Positions 7,904 to 16,993 are shown, counted from the stretch's first letter. The stretch: DNA of 39,995 nucleotides from Bacteroidota bacterium (GCA_016868815.1 VGFQ01000018.1:1-39995), one strand, 5' to 3'. Numbers and translations: made by a program. Notes: generated by a model from the sequence alone, not told the origin.

Positions 7904-8668
7904 ATGCTTGAGAACAGGCTCAGAAAGAGGATCCTCGACCAAAAGGCCTCCTACGGAGTGATATCACCCACTACCGATCCTGTCATTTGCGAATATGCCG
8001 GCTTCAGCGGACTCGACTTCTACATCATCGACGGAGAGCATGGCGCCATCACGCCTTCAGAAGCCATCCACATGGTTCGCGCCTGCGAAGCCTCCGGCAT
8101 CACTCCACTGGCACGCATCCGGTCTAACGAAGAGAAGCTCATCCTTCAGTTCTTAGATGCCGGCGTGATGGGGGTTATGATGCCCGGCACCGACACGCCA
8201 GACGATTGCCGCCGGCTGGTCGCTGCCGTCAAATACCCACCCATGGGCAAGCGCGGGCTGGGGCCCGTCCGCGCGGCCGACTACATGTCAGGACGCCACA
8301 GCCAGGCAGCCTATGTCGCATACGCCAACGAGCAGACCTTGGTGCTGCCTATGATAGAGACAGAAGCCTGCCTGTCAAACCTCCCCGACATGCTACGCAT
8401 CGAAGACGTTGACGGCTTCATCTTGGGCCCGCGCGACCTGGCCCTGAGCATGGGCTTCCTCGACGGACCAAGCCATCCAGCCGTGGCAGCCGCCATCGAC
8501 CGGGCGATGGATATCGTATGCTCCGCCGGCAAAGCTTTTGGCACGGTCGCTGCCACCGCCGAACAGGCACAGGCACTGGCAGCCAAAGGAGCGACCCTGC
8601 TGCTCAACAGCGTGCAAGGACTGCTCTCCCAGAGCGCCAAGGCATTTCTGAAGGATCGGCAAGCCTGA
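7904..8668 (+). CDS. HpcH/HpaI-type class II 2-oxo-acid aldolase or malate-type lyase
   Basis: The protein has 254 residues, the usual length. Conserved motifs are DGEHGAI (43-49), the RIRSN segment near 71, PMIETEA (149-155) with metal ligand Glu152, and GPRDLALSMG (175-184) with metal ligand Asp178. Family members make or cleave 4-hydroxy-2-oxo acids or malates, giving pyruvate or a 2-oxo acid plus an aldehyde or acid. Relatives in the PEP mutase/isocitrate lyase and citrate lyase groups cleave alkylmalates. Following a LeuCD-like pair, a job in carbon-carbon cleavage of the hydrated product is plausible. It starts 28 bases after the small subunit gene. Confidence 0.88.
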   Translation: MLENRLRKRILDQKASYGVISPTTDPVICEYAGFSGLDFYIIDGEHGAITPSEAIHMVRACEASGITPLARIRSNEEKLILQFLDAGVMGVMMPGTDTPDDCRRLVAAVKYPPMGKRGLGPVRAADYMSGRHSQAAYVAYANEQTLVLPMIETEACLSNLPDMLRIEDVDGFILGPRDLALSMGFLDGPSHPAVAAAIDRAMDIVCSAGKAFGTVAATAEQAQALAAKGATLLLNSVQGLLSQSAKAFLKDRQA

Positions 8669-8695
8669 GCACCTACACTTCCAAAAACTCCTGTC

Positions 8696-9004
8696 ATGAC
8701 TACCATCGTCGTTCTTTACAACCTCCAGCCCGGCGTATCCTGGGAGGACTATGAGCAATGGGCAAAGGAGAAGGATATCCCCACCGTCCGCTCCCTGCCT
8801 TCCGTCGCCGAATTCCGCGTCTTGCGGATGGGCAACCTACTCGGCTCAGACACACCCTCGCCGTACCGCTACTGCGAGATCATAGAGGTGAAGGACATGG
8901 ATGCCTTCTTCTCCGATGTCTCGACCGAAGCAGTGCAGGAAGGAGCCAAAGTCTTCAGCGGCTTCGCTGACGCGCCTCAGTTCATCGTCGCAAACGCACT
9001 CTGA
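8696..9004 (+). CDS. REDY-like HapK family protein (ferredoxin-like dimeric fold)
   Basis: The 102-residue protein begins TTIVVLYNLQPGVSWEDYEQW. It then has DIPTVRSLPSVAEFRVLR and YRYCEIIEVKDMDAFFSDV, ending in QFIVAN. This matches the REDY-like HapK pattern, a Dabb/EthD-like alpha-beta sandwich of about 100 residues. HapK was named from a prodigiosin (tripyrrole) gene cluster; its biochemical function is not settled. It lies 27 bases after the aldolase and 2 bases before the SDR gene, so it is co-translated within the operon. A binding or cyclisation/ring-handling role on a pyrrole-like intermediate is inference. Confidence 0.7.
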   Translation: MTTIVVLYNLQPGVSWEDYEQWAKEKDIPTVRSLPSVAEFRVLRMGNLLGSDTPSPYRYCEIIEVKDMDAFFSDVSTEAVQEGAKVFSGFADAPQFIVANAL

Positions 9005-9006
9005 CC

Positions 9007-9837
9007 ATGTACGGACTACAAGGGAAAGTGGCCGTCGTCACCGGCAGCGGACGGCATTCAGGCATCGGCGCATCGATCGCCTTGCGGCTGGCAGCGGAAG
9101 GATGCCGTGTCGTAATCACCGACATCGGGCGCCCCCTCGGCCAGGAGTTTGCAGCTGCACATATCGGTGCGACCGATGAGATGGAGTCCATCGCAGCCGC
9201 TTGTCGCCAAGCCGGCACCGAAGCCATCGCCGTACCCTGCGATGTGCGCAGGGAGGCGGAATGTGAAGCCCTTATCGCTGCTGCCGTCAAAGCCTTCGGC
9301 CGCATCGACATCCTCGTCAATAACGCCGGCGTCGGCTACCTCATGGAGGCGTTTACCGAGTTCCGCGAGAGCAGCTGGGATGCCGTCCTAGACGTGAACC
9401 TCAAAGGCGCCTTCCTTTGCAGTAAGCACGCCGCCATCCGCATGCAAGAGCAGGGCGGCGGCAGCATCGTCAACATCGCCTCACAAGCTGCCAAGAGCGG
9501 CTTCCCCTTTGCCGCAGCCTATACAGCCAGTAAGCACGGCCTTGTCGGCCTCACCCGTAGCAATGCGGTGGAACTCGGCCGCCATGGCATCCGCGTCAAT
9601 GCCGTCTGTCCCAACCACATCACCACCGGGCTGGGCGACTGGCAGAACAAGTTCTTCAGCGAGAAGCTGGGACTCGACTACGACACCTACCTCAAAGGCA
9701 TCGTAGACAGGAATCCGCTCGGAAGGACAGGCCTCACCAACGACATTGCCAAGGCTGTGGCCTTTCTCTGCAGCGACGAAGCCTCCTACATCACAGGCGA
9801 GGCACTCAACGTCAGTGGAGGAGAAGAATATCATTGA
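9007..9837 (+). CDS. Short-chain dehydrogenase/reductase
   Basis: The product is a 276-residue classical SDR. It has the glycine-rich cofactor loop VVTGSGRHSGIGAS (10-23), DV at 79-80, NNAG (105-108), catalytic Ser159, and Tyr172 with Lys176 in AYTASKHG. The C-terminal ITGEALNVSGG is typical of the family. An NAD(H) or NADP(H) alcohol/ketone reaction is expected, but the substrate cannot be read. The start follows the HapK stop by 2 bases. Between the Rossmann strand and the active site it has a slightly long insertion (about residues 41-66) seen in some subfamilies. Confidence 0.93.
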   Translation: MYGLQGKVAVVTGSGRHSGIGASIALRLAAEGCRVVITDIGRPLGQEFAAAHIGATDEMESIAAACRQAGTEAIAVPCDVRREAECEALIAAAVKAFGRIDILVNNAGVGYLMEAFTEFRESSWDAVLDVNLKGAFLCSKHAAIRMQEQGGGSIVNIASQAAKSGFPFAAAYTASKHGLVGLTRSNAVELGRHGIRVNAVCPNHITTGLGDWQNKFFSEKLGLDYDTYLKGIVDRNPLGRTGLTNDIAKAVAFLCSDEASYITGEALNVSGGEEYH

Positions 9838-9863
9838 ACCATGCTGCAGACGGCGCCGCAACC

Positions 9864-11936
9864 ATGAGACTTGGGATCGATATAGGAGGTACCTTCACCG
9901 ACCTGGTGTTGCTGGATGAAGCCTCCGGCCTCTGGCGCTATGGCAAGACGCTCACCACCTATCCAGACCCCACCCCCGGCATCCTAGAAGGGGTGCAGAC
10001 CCTCATGCAGGCCCATGGCGTGCCCCTCTCTGCAGTGCGCACCCTTGTGCATGGCACCACCTGGGTCACCAATGCCGTCATCGAGCGCAAAGGCGCCCGC
10101 ACCGCCTTGGTCACCAACCGCGGCTTCGAAGACGTCCTCGAGATCGGCCGTGAGATGCGGTACGACATCTACGACCTGTTCATCGACATGCCCAAACCCC
10201 TGGTGCCCCGGGAACTTCGTATAGGCATCAGCGGTAGGGTCGACCGGGAAGGGCAGGTCCGCGAGGAGCTCGAGGAATCGTCACTCAAAGTGCTCTGCCA
10301 AAGGCTTACAGAAAGCGGAGTGGAAGCGGTCGCTGTCTGCCTCCTGCACTCCTTTGCCAACCCCAGCCATGAGCAGCAGGTCGGGCAGTATCTGCAGACA
10401 CACCTCCCGCACCTCCACGTAAGCCTCTCCTGTGAGACGATGCCAGAGATCCGCGAATATGAGCGCAGCTCGGCCGTGGCGATGAATGCGTATGTACAGC
10501 CGCTGACGTCTCGCTATCTGCTCGAACTGGAGAAGACACTGTCAACCCTTGGATATTCTGGCATCATCCATATCATGGTCTCCAGCGGTCGGCTCACCAC
10601 CCTCACAGGGGCAGCCCGCACACCCATACAGCTATTGGAGAGCGGCCCTGCCGGCGGCACCATGGCCGCCGTCGCCATCAGTCGCGACACAGGCCTCCCG
10701 AATATCCTAGCCTTCGACATGGGTGGTACCACCGCTAAGGCATCCCTCGTACGGGCCCAAGAGCCGGAGATCACCCACCACTTCGAGGCTGCCCGCGAAC
10801 GCCGCTTCAAAAAAGGCTCTGGCCTGCCCGTACGCATACCCGTCATCGATATGATTGAAATCGGGGCGGGCGGCGGCAGCATCGCGCGCCTCAACGCCCT
10901 CGGCTTGCTGACAGTCGGGCCCGACAGCGCCTCTTCCATACCCGGCCCGGCCTGCTATGGCCGCGGTGGCAAAGAGACTACCGTCACCGACGCAGACCTT
11001 ATCCTTGGCTTCCTCAACGCCGACTACTTCCTGGGCGGCACCATGAAACTCGACCGCGCCGCAGCCATCGAAGCCATGAAGACACGTATAGCCGACCCCT
11101 TGGGCATCAGCGTCGAAGAAGCCGCCTGGGGTATCCATCGCATCGTCAATGAGAACATGGCCAATGCCGCCCGCGTGCATATCCTCGAAAAAGGACTGGA
11201 CCCCCGCAGCTTCGACCTGCTCGCCTTCGGCGGGGCCGGGCCCGTCCATGCCTTCCAGGTGGCAAGGCTCATGCACGCCCCTCGGCTCCTCATCCCCGGG
11301 GGGGCGGGCGTCCTCAGCGCAAGAGGGTTCCTCGTGAGTCCCGTTGCCAGTGAAGAAATTGCCAGCTATCTCTGCCGCATCGACCGGGCCGACTGGGTTC
11401 ATATCAACGACATGCTGCAGTCGATGGAGCGGAAAGCCTCGGACTTCGTACTGTCGTCGGGCCTGACAGCGACCGACCTGCAGGTCAGACGCGTGGCTGA
11501 CATGCGCTACCTCGGGCAAGGACATGAGATCAACGTCCGCATCCCTACAGGCCCGCTAAGCGCAGAGGCCCTGCCACAGATTCTGACAAACTTTGCAGCA
11601 GAATACCGACTTCGATATGGACGCACCATCCCTGGCATGCCTGTCGAGGCGGTCACCTGGCGCGTGCTCGTCAGCGGCCCCGTGCCTAGGCCAGAAGCCC
11701 AGGAAGTAAGGTCACAGGCAGCCGCCCACACACTTAAAGGAACTCGCCCCGTATGGTTCGGCGCCGGATGGATACAGACCCCCGTCTACGACCGCTATGC
11801 CATCCCACCCGGCATGCACCTGCCTGGCCCCTGCATCATCGAAGAGAACGAGTCCACCACGGTCGTAGGTCCCGATAGCCGTGTACAAGTCGATACGGCC
11901 CGCAACATCCTCATCGAAATGCTCAAGCCCGCATGA
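9864..11936 (+). CDS. hyuA: Hydantoinase/oxoprolinase family protein, subunit A (HyuA)
   Basis: The 690-residue protein opens with MRLGIDIGGTFTDLVLLDE, the phosphate-binding loop of the actin-like ATPase fold. It continues with VHGTTWVTNAVIERKGARTA, LLESGPAGGTMAA, AFDMGGTTAK and FGGAGPVHA, all HyuA/5-oxoprolinase signatures. The family uses ATP to open lactam or cyclic-imide rings (5-oxoproline, N-methylhydantoin) together with HyuB. In-frame TTG at 9834 would overlap the SDR stop, but the ATG at 9864 is chosen because it begins the conserved N-terminus directly. The stop overlaps the hyuB start (ATGA). In this locus the target ring is unknown; a pyrrolinone lactam is one candidate. Confidence 0.93.
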   Translation: MRLGIDIGGTFTDLVLLDEASGLWRYGKTLTTYPDPTPGILEGVQTLMQAHGVPLSAVRTLVHGTTWVTNAVIERKGARTALVTNRGFEDVLEIGREMRYDIYDLFIDMPKPLVPRELRIGISGRVDREGQVREELEESSLKVLCQRLTESGVEAVAVCLLHSFANPSHEQQVGQYLQTHLPHLHVSLSCETMPEIREYERSSAVAMNAYVQPLTSRYLLELEKTLSTLGYSGIIHIMVSSGRLTTLTGAARTPIQLLESGPAGGTMAAVAISRDTGLPNILAFDMGGTTAKASLVRAQEPEITHHFEAARERRFKKGSGLPVRIPVIDMIEIGAGGGSIARLNALGLLTVGPDSASSIPGPACYGRGGKETTVTDADLILGFLNADYFLGGTMKLDRAAAIEAMKTRIADPLGISVEEAAWGIHRIVNENMANAARVHILEKGLDPRSFDLLAFGGAGPVHAFQVARLMHAPRLLIPGGAGVLSARGFLVSPVASEEIASYLCRIDRADWVHINDMLQSMERKASDFVLSSGLTATDLQVRRVADMRYLGQGHEINVRIPTGPLSAEALPQILTNFAAEYRLRYGRTIPGMPVEAVTWRVLVSGPVPRPEAQEVRSQAAAHTLKGTRPVWFGAGWIQTPVYDRYAIPPGMHLPGPCIIEENESTTVVGPDSRVQVDTARNILIEMLKPA

Positions 11937-13561
11937 AGCGCTTCGACGCCATAGAACTCTCCGTCCTCTGGGCCAGGCTCGTGTCGATCGTCGACGAGGC
12001 AGGTACGACGTTGCAACGCACCTCCTTCTCGACCGTCACCCGCGAGAGTGCAGACTTCGCCGTCGTCCTGATGGACACGCAGGGGCGCTCCGTGGCACAG
12101 AGCAGCGTCAGCGTCCCCAGCTTTCTGGGCGTGCTGCCCTTCCTCATGAAAGCCCTACTGCGCGACTACTTCCCGCATGGCCAGTGGCAACGGGGAGATG
12201 TCGTCATCACCAATGACCCATGGCTCTGCGCCGGGCATAAGCCAGACATCGGCATCGTCACGCCCATCTTCGGTCCTGGCGACCATGATCCACTCATCGG
12301 CTTCATTGGCTGCATCGCACACTCTCCCGACATCGGAGGCAGCCTCTGGGGCGCTGGTGCAAAAGATTACTATGGAGAAGGGCTGCACATCCCACCGATG
12401 CGTCTCTACGAGCAGGGACAAGAGAACACGGCACTGCTCGAACTCATCCGCGCCAATGTCCGGGCTGCCGACCAGACGGTCGGAGACATCTTCGCCCAGG
12501 TGGCTGCCAACGACCAAGGCCTGCGATCCTTGCACCGGCTCATGCAAGAACACCACCTCGATGCCATCGATCCCCTGGCACAGCAGATCATAAAAGTGTC
12601 TGAGAAGGCCATGCGCGACGCGATCCGACAAGCACCGGACGGAGTATATACCTCCGAATACCACGCCGATGGCGATGGCCTCGAAGAGCCGGTGACCTTC
12701 CACTGCCGACTTGAAATTTGCGGGGATTCCGTCCATGTTGACTATACCGGTACCTCGCCGCAGCATAGCCTGGCGATCAACGCCGTACTCAACTACGTTT
12801 TTGCCTACACGGCCTATCCCATCAAATGCGTCTTTAGTCCCGATGTGCCCAACAACGAGGGCTCCTTCCTTCCTATCACCGTCCAAGCACCCGAAGGCAG
12901 CCTGCTCAATGCCCGCAAGCCCGCACCGCTCGGGGCTCGCAACGTGACCGGAAACCTCCTGCATGCGCCCGTGATGATGGCGCTGTCGAAGGCGCTGCCA
13001 GACAAGGTGCAGGCTGACTGTGGTGCGGCTGTATGGGTCATGGTCCTCAGCGGACGGAGGGAGGACGGGCAGGAGTTCGTCGAATACCTCTTCCTCGCCG
13101 GTGGCTACGGCGCCCGGCCAGACAGGGATGGACCGCATACCCTCTGCTTTCCTACCAACGTGGCCAACCTGCCCATAGAAGTCTTCGAGAACGACTGCCC
13201 CGTGCTCGTCACACGCAAAAGCCTGGTGCCCGGCAGTGGGGGGGAAGGTCGCTACCGAGGCGGACTCGGGCAGGCATTCTCCTACCGCAACATCGGACGC
13301 GAGCCCATCCAGATATCCAATGTCACCGAGAAGCTTCGCCATCGCGCCTATGGCCTCTTCGGCGGCGGGGAAGGTGCGTCCGGCAGCCTGCATATTGTCG
13401 ATGCACAGGGAGCCATCCGGCATACCCCCCCCAAAGGACTAGACAGACTTCTGCCTGGAGAAGAACTGGTGATGGTGCTCCCCGGAGGCGGCGGCTATGG
13501 ACCCGCCACAGCCAGAGACCCTTCCCTTCATGCCGCCGATGCCAACGCCGGCTACCTCTAG
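11933..13561 (+). CDS. hyuB: Hydantoinase/oxoprolinase family protein, subunit B (HyuB)
   Basis: The product is 542 residues. It has the HyuB pattern from the start: ARLVSIVDEAGTTLQRTSFSTV, ESADFAVVLMD, GDVVITNDPW, HSPDIGG, and further on GARNVTGNL, PGSGGEGRYRGGLG and a C-terminal LPGGGGYGPA. HyuB carries the partner active site for ATP-dependent ring opening with HyuA. The start overlaps the hyuA stop by four bases, which indicates translational coupling and a fixed subunit ratio. All main motifs are present and the length fits the short HyuB form (about 520-600 residues). Confidence 0.93.
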   Translation: MKRFDAIELSVLWARLVSIVDEAGTTLQRTSFSTVTRESADFAVVLMDTQGRSVAQSSVSVPSFLGVLPFLMKALLRDYFPHGQWQRGDVVITNDPWLCAGHKPDIGIVTPIFGPGDHDPLIGFIGCIAHSPDIGGSLWGAGAKDYYGEGLHIPPMRLYEQGQENTALLELIRANVRAADQTVGDIFAQVAANDQGLRSLHRLMQEHHLDAIDPLAQQIIKVSEKAMRDAIRQAPDGVYTSEYHADGDGLEEPVTFHCRLEICGDSVHVDYTGTSPQHSLAINAVLNYVFAYTAYPIKCVFSPDVPNNEGSFLPITVQAPEGSLLNARKPAPLGARNVTGNLLHAPVMMALSKALPDKVQADCGAAVWVMVLSGRREDGQEFVEYLFLAGGYGARPDRDGPHTLCFPTNVANLPIEVFENDCPVLVTRKSLVPGSGGEGRYRGGLGQAFSYRNIGREPIQISNVTEKLRHRAYGLFGGGEGASGSLHIVDAQGAIRHTPPKGLDRLLPGEELVMVLPGGGGYGPATARDPSLHAADANAGYL

Positions 13562-13587
13562 CTACGGCATCGCTGAACGACATTGCG

Positions 13588-13594
13588 TACCTTG
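13588..13594 (+). promoter_or_regulatory. Possible internal promoter box TACCTTG
   Basis: The 63-base gap between hyuB and the methyltransferase is the longest break inside this operon and is locally AT-richer. TACCTTG resembles the TAnnTTTG box with one deviation and lies 31 bases before the ATG at 13625. No -33 TTG is apparent. It could allow partly separate expression of the last four genes. Confidence 0.3.
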
Positions 13595-13624
13595 CCATCA
13601 TCTATCGAACGGATATAAATCTAA

Positions 13625-14827
13625 ATGCCCATGTCCTCCTACCAACTGCCACCTGTTTGGACAAAGCTCCGCCGACATGAAGTGTTCCCGACATTCAGTC
13701 ACGACGAGCGCGCCCGCTACAACTTCCTCTCCAACCTAAACCGCTTCGTCAGCACCGTCATGGCCCCCGGCAACCGCATCGCCTTCGAGAACCGCGTCAG
13801 GCCATCGTTTCAGGAGAAGCATGGCCGCGACTTCCAGGACCGCCATGAACTGCAAGACTATATGTCGAAAGATCCCGTCTACCAGGCGTGGGGTGCCTTG
13901 CGAAGGTCTACCATGGAGATGCGCCAGCAGAATGGACGGGCAGCTGTCCTGCGTCAGGCCGCTGAGCTGGCCGGGAAGGTCTGTGAGCAGCTCAGCAAGG
14001 GCCCGCAGAACCTGGAACTCAAAGAGGGCTTTACCGTGCCGCCCTACCTGCGGCATGTCGACAATCACCTCATGCCCGGCAGCTACCATACCGAATACTT
14101 CCAAGGCGACGTGGCCAATGCAGCCAACTATGACAGCGGCCTCTTCGTCACCAGCGGCGGCATGCTCGGCAGCCTCACCGACGGCGGCGGACAGGCCATC
14201 GCCAAATGGGTAAAGGAGACCTATCCCGACTTTCATCCGAAGCGCATCCTCGATATCGGCTGCGGACTTGGGCATAACGCACTTCCCATCGCGCAGGCTT
14301 TTCCAGCGGCACAGGTGACAGCCATCGACGCAGGTGCACCAATGCTCCGCTACGGTGCGGCCAGGGCAAAGGCACTGGGTGTGCACAACGTAACCTTCAT
14401 ACAGGCAGATGCCGCTTCGATGCCTGAATTCGAAGACGCAGGGTTCGACTGGGTGCAGACGACCATGTTCCTCCACGAGACCGGTGGCAAGGCCATCCAC
14501 CGCATCATGCAAGAGATCAGGCGTGTCTTGACACCCGGAGGGATTACCCTCCACATCGAACAGCCGCAGTATACCCCAGAGATGAGTCTCTATGAGCAGT
14601 TTATGCGCGACTGGGATGCGTATTACAACGCAGAGCCCTACTGGGGGCACATGCACGATCTGCAGCCTCAAGACCTGATGGAGGAAGCCGGCGTGCCCCG
14701 GGAGGAGTTCATGCAGATAGGCGTGAAAGCGGTGAACGACCTCGACCCAAAAAAAGAGGACGGGAAAGTCGCAGAAGACTACGGCCGTAGCCCCATATGG
14801 AACGTCTTTGGCGGATGGAAACGTTGA
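13625..14827 (+). CDS. Class I SAM-dependent methyltransferase with extended N-terminal region
   Basis: At 400 residues it is longer than a minimal methyltransferase. Residues 1-195 form a mostly helical N-terminal region I do not recognise. Residues 200-320 hold the Rossmann-like domain, with motif I ILDIGCGLGHNALP, an acidic strand end AIDAGAPML, a motif-II-like DADA...FDWVQTTMFLHE and RRVLTPGGI. The final 80 residues carry YYNAEPYWG and end FGGWKR. The acceptor atom cannot be inferred. It is followed after 21 bases by a small gene of unknown function. A start at the second Met (13631) is equally possible. Confidence 0.85.
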   Translation: MPMSSYQLPPVWTKLRRHEVFPTFSHDERARYNFLSNLNRFVSTVMAPGNRIAFENRVRPSFQEKHGRDFQDRHELQDYMSKDPVYQAWGALRRSTMEMRQQNGRAAVLRQAAELAGKVCEQLSKGPQNLELKEGFTVPPYLRHVDNHLMPGSYHTEYFQGDVANAANYDSGLFVTSGGMLGSLTDGGGQAIAKWVKETYPDFHPKRILDIGCGLGHNALPIAQAFPAAQVTAIDAGAPMLRYGAARAKALGVHNVTFIQADAASMPEFEDAGFDWVQTTMFLHETGGKAIHRIMQEIRRVLTPGGITLHIEQPQYTPEMSLYEQFMRDWDAYYNAEPYWGHMHDLQPQDLMEEAGVPREEFMQIGVKAVNDLDPKKEDGKVAEDYGRSPIWNVFGGWKR

Positions 14828-14848
14828 CAAATACAAAAATATCCCAAG

Positions 14849-15277
14849 ATGGATAAGACACAAGAACTCAGCGGTAGCCATGCTGGCGGACCGTTGGACC
14901 ACAGCCCGATAGACGCGTCCTCTGTCAACGACATCCTCATGGCTGGCGACAAGAGCAAGGGAGGCCGCCCGTATTTCCTAGAAAGCGCCGAGACGGAACG
15001 TATCATGAATGTCGCGATGGCCGTGGCTACAGAAGTAGCTGTCCTGCGTGAACGCCTCGACACCCTCGAGCGACTCCTCGAATCCAAAGGTCTGATCGAC
15101 CGGGCCGCCATCGAAGCCTATGAGCCCGATGAAGCGTCCGCCCAGGAACGACAGCTCTGGCATGCCCGCTATGCAGCCCGCATCCTCCGCATCTTCCAGC
15201 AGGAGCTAGACGCCATTGCAAGGCCTGAGAATAACACGCCCATGCACCGCATTGCGGATGAGATCAACGAGATGTGA
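14849..15277 (+). CDS. Conserved-looking protein of unknown function, 142 residues
   Basis: I do not recognise the family. Residues 1-45 are polar and probably disordered (GSHAGGPLDHSPIDASSVND). Residues 48-85 form an amphipathic helix likely to be a coiled coil (ETERIMNVAM...ATEVAVLRERLDTLERLLES). Residues 95-135 form a second helical stretch rich in Ala, Arg and Glu. There is no signal peptide, Cys or enzyme motif. The gene sits 21 bases after the methyltransferase and 25 bases before the SnoaL-like gene. The coiled coil suggests dimerisation or a partner protein, perhaps of the methyltransferase. Confidence 0.7.
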   Translation: MDKTQELSGSHAGGPLDHSPIDASSVNDILMAGDKSKGGRPYFLESAETERIMNVAMAVATEVAVLRERLDTLERLLESKGLIDRAAIEAYEPDEASAQERQLWHARYAARILRIFQQELDAIARPENNTPMHRIADEINEM

Positions 15278-15302
15278 TGCTCACGAATGCTGTATTCCGC
15301 CG

Positions 15303-15719
15303 ATGACACCCGTAGAAACCGTCAACGCCCATTACCAGGTCATCATCGACAAGGACGTCGATGGGATTTGCGACAAATATCACGAGTCGGCAGATACTTA
15401 CGTCGTGCTGGAAGGCCCAAGGCTCACGACGACGGGCTATGACCGCATCACCAAAGGATGGTCTGACTTCTGCAACTCTCCGCTGCAGCTGCGTGCCATT
15501 GATTGGATGGAAGGTCCCTACAGCCGCGAAGTAGCCGGCATGTCCTGGGTGTCCGGAATCATCCGGCTCGAAATCAGCCATGGCCAGCGCAGCTTTGAGA
15601 ATATCTTCCGGGCAAGCTTTGTATTGCTGCAAACGGCAGATGGTTGGAAGATCAGCCATGAGCATGTCAGCCTGGCACATCCCGACCCTTATGGCATCGG
15701 CGACTGGCTTAAAAAATGA
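15303..15719 (+). CDS. SnoaL/NTF2-like fold protein
   Basis: The 138-residue protein reads as a small alpha+beta barrel of the SnoaL_3/DUF4440-like NTF2 group. It has an N-terminal helix PVETVNAHYQVIIDKDVDGI, strands ADTYVVLEGP, GYDRITKGWSDF, and a C-terminal sheet SFENIFRASFVLLQTADGWKIS with HEHVS. The ATG at 15303 is chosen because it starts the first helix; the frame is open to 15216 but that part overlaps the upstream gene. Members act as isomerases, cyclases or hydrolases or as binding domains. The substrate is unknown. It is followed by the MFS gene after 10 bases. Confidence 0.8.
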   Translation: MTPVETVNAHYQVIIDKDVDGICDKYHESADTYVVLEGPRLTTTGYDRITKGWSDFCNSPLQLRAIDWMEGPYSREVAGMSWVSGIIRLEISHGQRSFENIFRASFVLLQTADGWKISHEHVSLAHPDPYGIGDWLKK

Positions 15720-15729
15720 TATCATCCCC

Positions 15730-16971
15730 ATGAGTCATCCCATACAAGCTTCAGGTATCCGACGCACTGCACTCATCGGCGTCATTGTCTCTGCACTCGG
15801 CTTCTTTGTAGACCTGTACGATATCATCATCTTCAGCGCCGAGCGCATCGATAGCTTTAGAGACCTGGGAGTGCCGGAGGCACAATGGACCTCCGCCGGC
15901 GGCAGTATCCTCAGCATGCAGATGTTCGGCATGCTGGTGGGCGGCTTCCTCTGGGGTATGATAGGTGACAAGTACGGGCGCCTAAAAGTGCTCTTCGGCT
16001 CCATCCTCATGTACAGCCTCTTTACCCTCCTCAATGCTTATGTGACAAACCTGACGGAATATCAGTGGTGCCGCTTCCTCGCTGGCGTAGGACTCGCCGG
16101 CGAGCTGGGAGCTGGCATCACGCTCGTGACGGAGCAGGTAGACAAACGATATCGTGGGCTGGCAGTGGCTATGGTAGGCGGACTGGGTATGTTTGGAGCC
16201 GTCACCGCTGGCATCGTGGCAAACAACTTCTCCTGGAAGACCAGTTATATCATCGGCGCTTCGCTGGGATTTCTGCTGCTGGCCCTCCGCTTCAGCATGG
16301 TGGAGAGCGGGCTCTTTCATGTGATGCGCGAGGGAAAGGTGCGGCGGGGCGACTTCCTCATTGTGCTGCGCGACCGACGGCTGCTCTGGAAATTCATCTG
16401 CATCCTCCTGGTGGGTATGCCAGGCTGGTTCGCGACGGGCGTGCTCATCACCTTTACCAAGGAGGTCTCCTCCAGCATGGGAATGCCCGAGTTGCCGGTC
16501 GCAGCTACAGTCATCTCCCTCAATTTCCTGGGCTTTGCGTTTGGTGACCCTTTCTGTGGGCTGTTGAGCCACTGGCTGAAAAGCCGTAAAAAGGCTATCT
16601 ACGCCTTTCTCGTCTGCTATGGAGTCTTTTTGTCGCTGTTCTATTTATATGGCGGGCACTCACTGAAAACATACTATGGACTTTATATCGGTATGGGCTT
16701 CAGTGTGGGCTTCACCATCATGCTCTTTACCCTTGCGGCGGAACAGTTCGGCACAAACCTTCGGACCCTTGTCACCAGTTCCTCTCTCAACCTCACCAGG
16801 GCATGGGTGATACCGCTCACCTTCGTATTCACGCGCCTGGCAACAGCACTCGACGGAAACTTTCTCCTCAGCGCTCAGATGATCTCCGGAGCCGCACTCC
16901 TGCTGGCCTTCTTTGCCATGACACAGCTAGAGGAAACCTATCACAAAGACCTTGACTTTTACGATCAATAG
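15730..16971 (+). CDS. MFS transporter (sugar/aromatic-acid symporter-like)
   Basis: The 413-residue protein shows about 12 hydrophobic segments. After helix 2 comes the MFS signature GDKYGRLKVLFGS (G...D..GR), and helix 4 to 5 carries RFLAGVGLAGELGAGITLVTEQ, as in the sugar-porter and aromatic-acid:proton symporter groups. A second-half loop with W.KSRKKAIYAF and Q..T.LRTL is present. The frame is open to 15580, but the ATG at 15730 just before the first helix is the natural start. As the last gene of the operon it is likely the inner-membrane importer, or an exporter of a product, for the catabolic pathway. Confidence 0.9.
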   Translation: MSHPIQASGIRRTALIGVIVSALGFFVDLYDIIIFSAERIDSFRDLGVPEAQWTSAGGSILSMQMFGMLVGGFLWGMIGDKYGRLKVLFGSILMYSLFTLLNAYVTNLTEYQWCRFLAGVGLAGELGAGITLVTEQVDKRYRGLAVAMVGGLGMFGAVTAGIVANNFSWKTSYIIGASLGFLLLALRFSMVESGLFHVMREGKVRRGDFLIVLRDRRLLWKFICILLVGMPGWFATGVLITFTKEVSSSMGMPELPVAATVISLNFLGFAFGDPFCGLLSHWLKSRKKAIYAFLVCYGVFLSLFYLYGGHSLKTYYGLYIGMGFSVGFTIMLFTLAAEQFGTNLRTLVTSSSLNLTRAWVIPLTFVFTRLATALDGNFLLSAQMISGAALLLAFFAMTQLEETYHKDLDFYDQ

Positions 16972-16993
16972 CCGATCTCATCATCTGGCTATT
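16967..16993 (+). terminator. Weak hairpin at the end of the plus-strand operon
   Basis: AATAGCC and GGCTATT form a 7-bp stem with a 13-base loop, overlapping the MFS stop codon. A short T-rich patch (CGTTTTGTT) follows about 10 bases later. The stem is short and the loop long, so it is only a possible terminator. Confidence 0.3.

Noticed and set aside
12155..13423. 422-codon open frame on the minus strand
   Set aside because: It lies opposite hyuB, whose plus-strand translation matches the family along its full length; the antisense frame has no recognisable domain and reflects GC-rich codon bias.
13736..14902. 388-codon open frame on the minus strand
   Set aside because: It is the antisense shadow of the methyltransferase gene, which has a clear SAM-binding motif.
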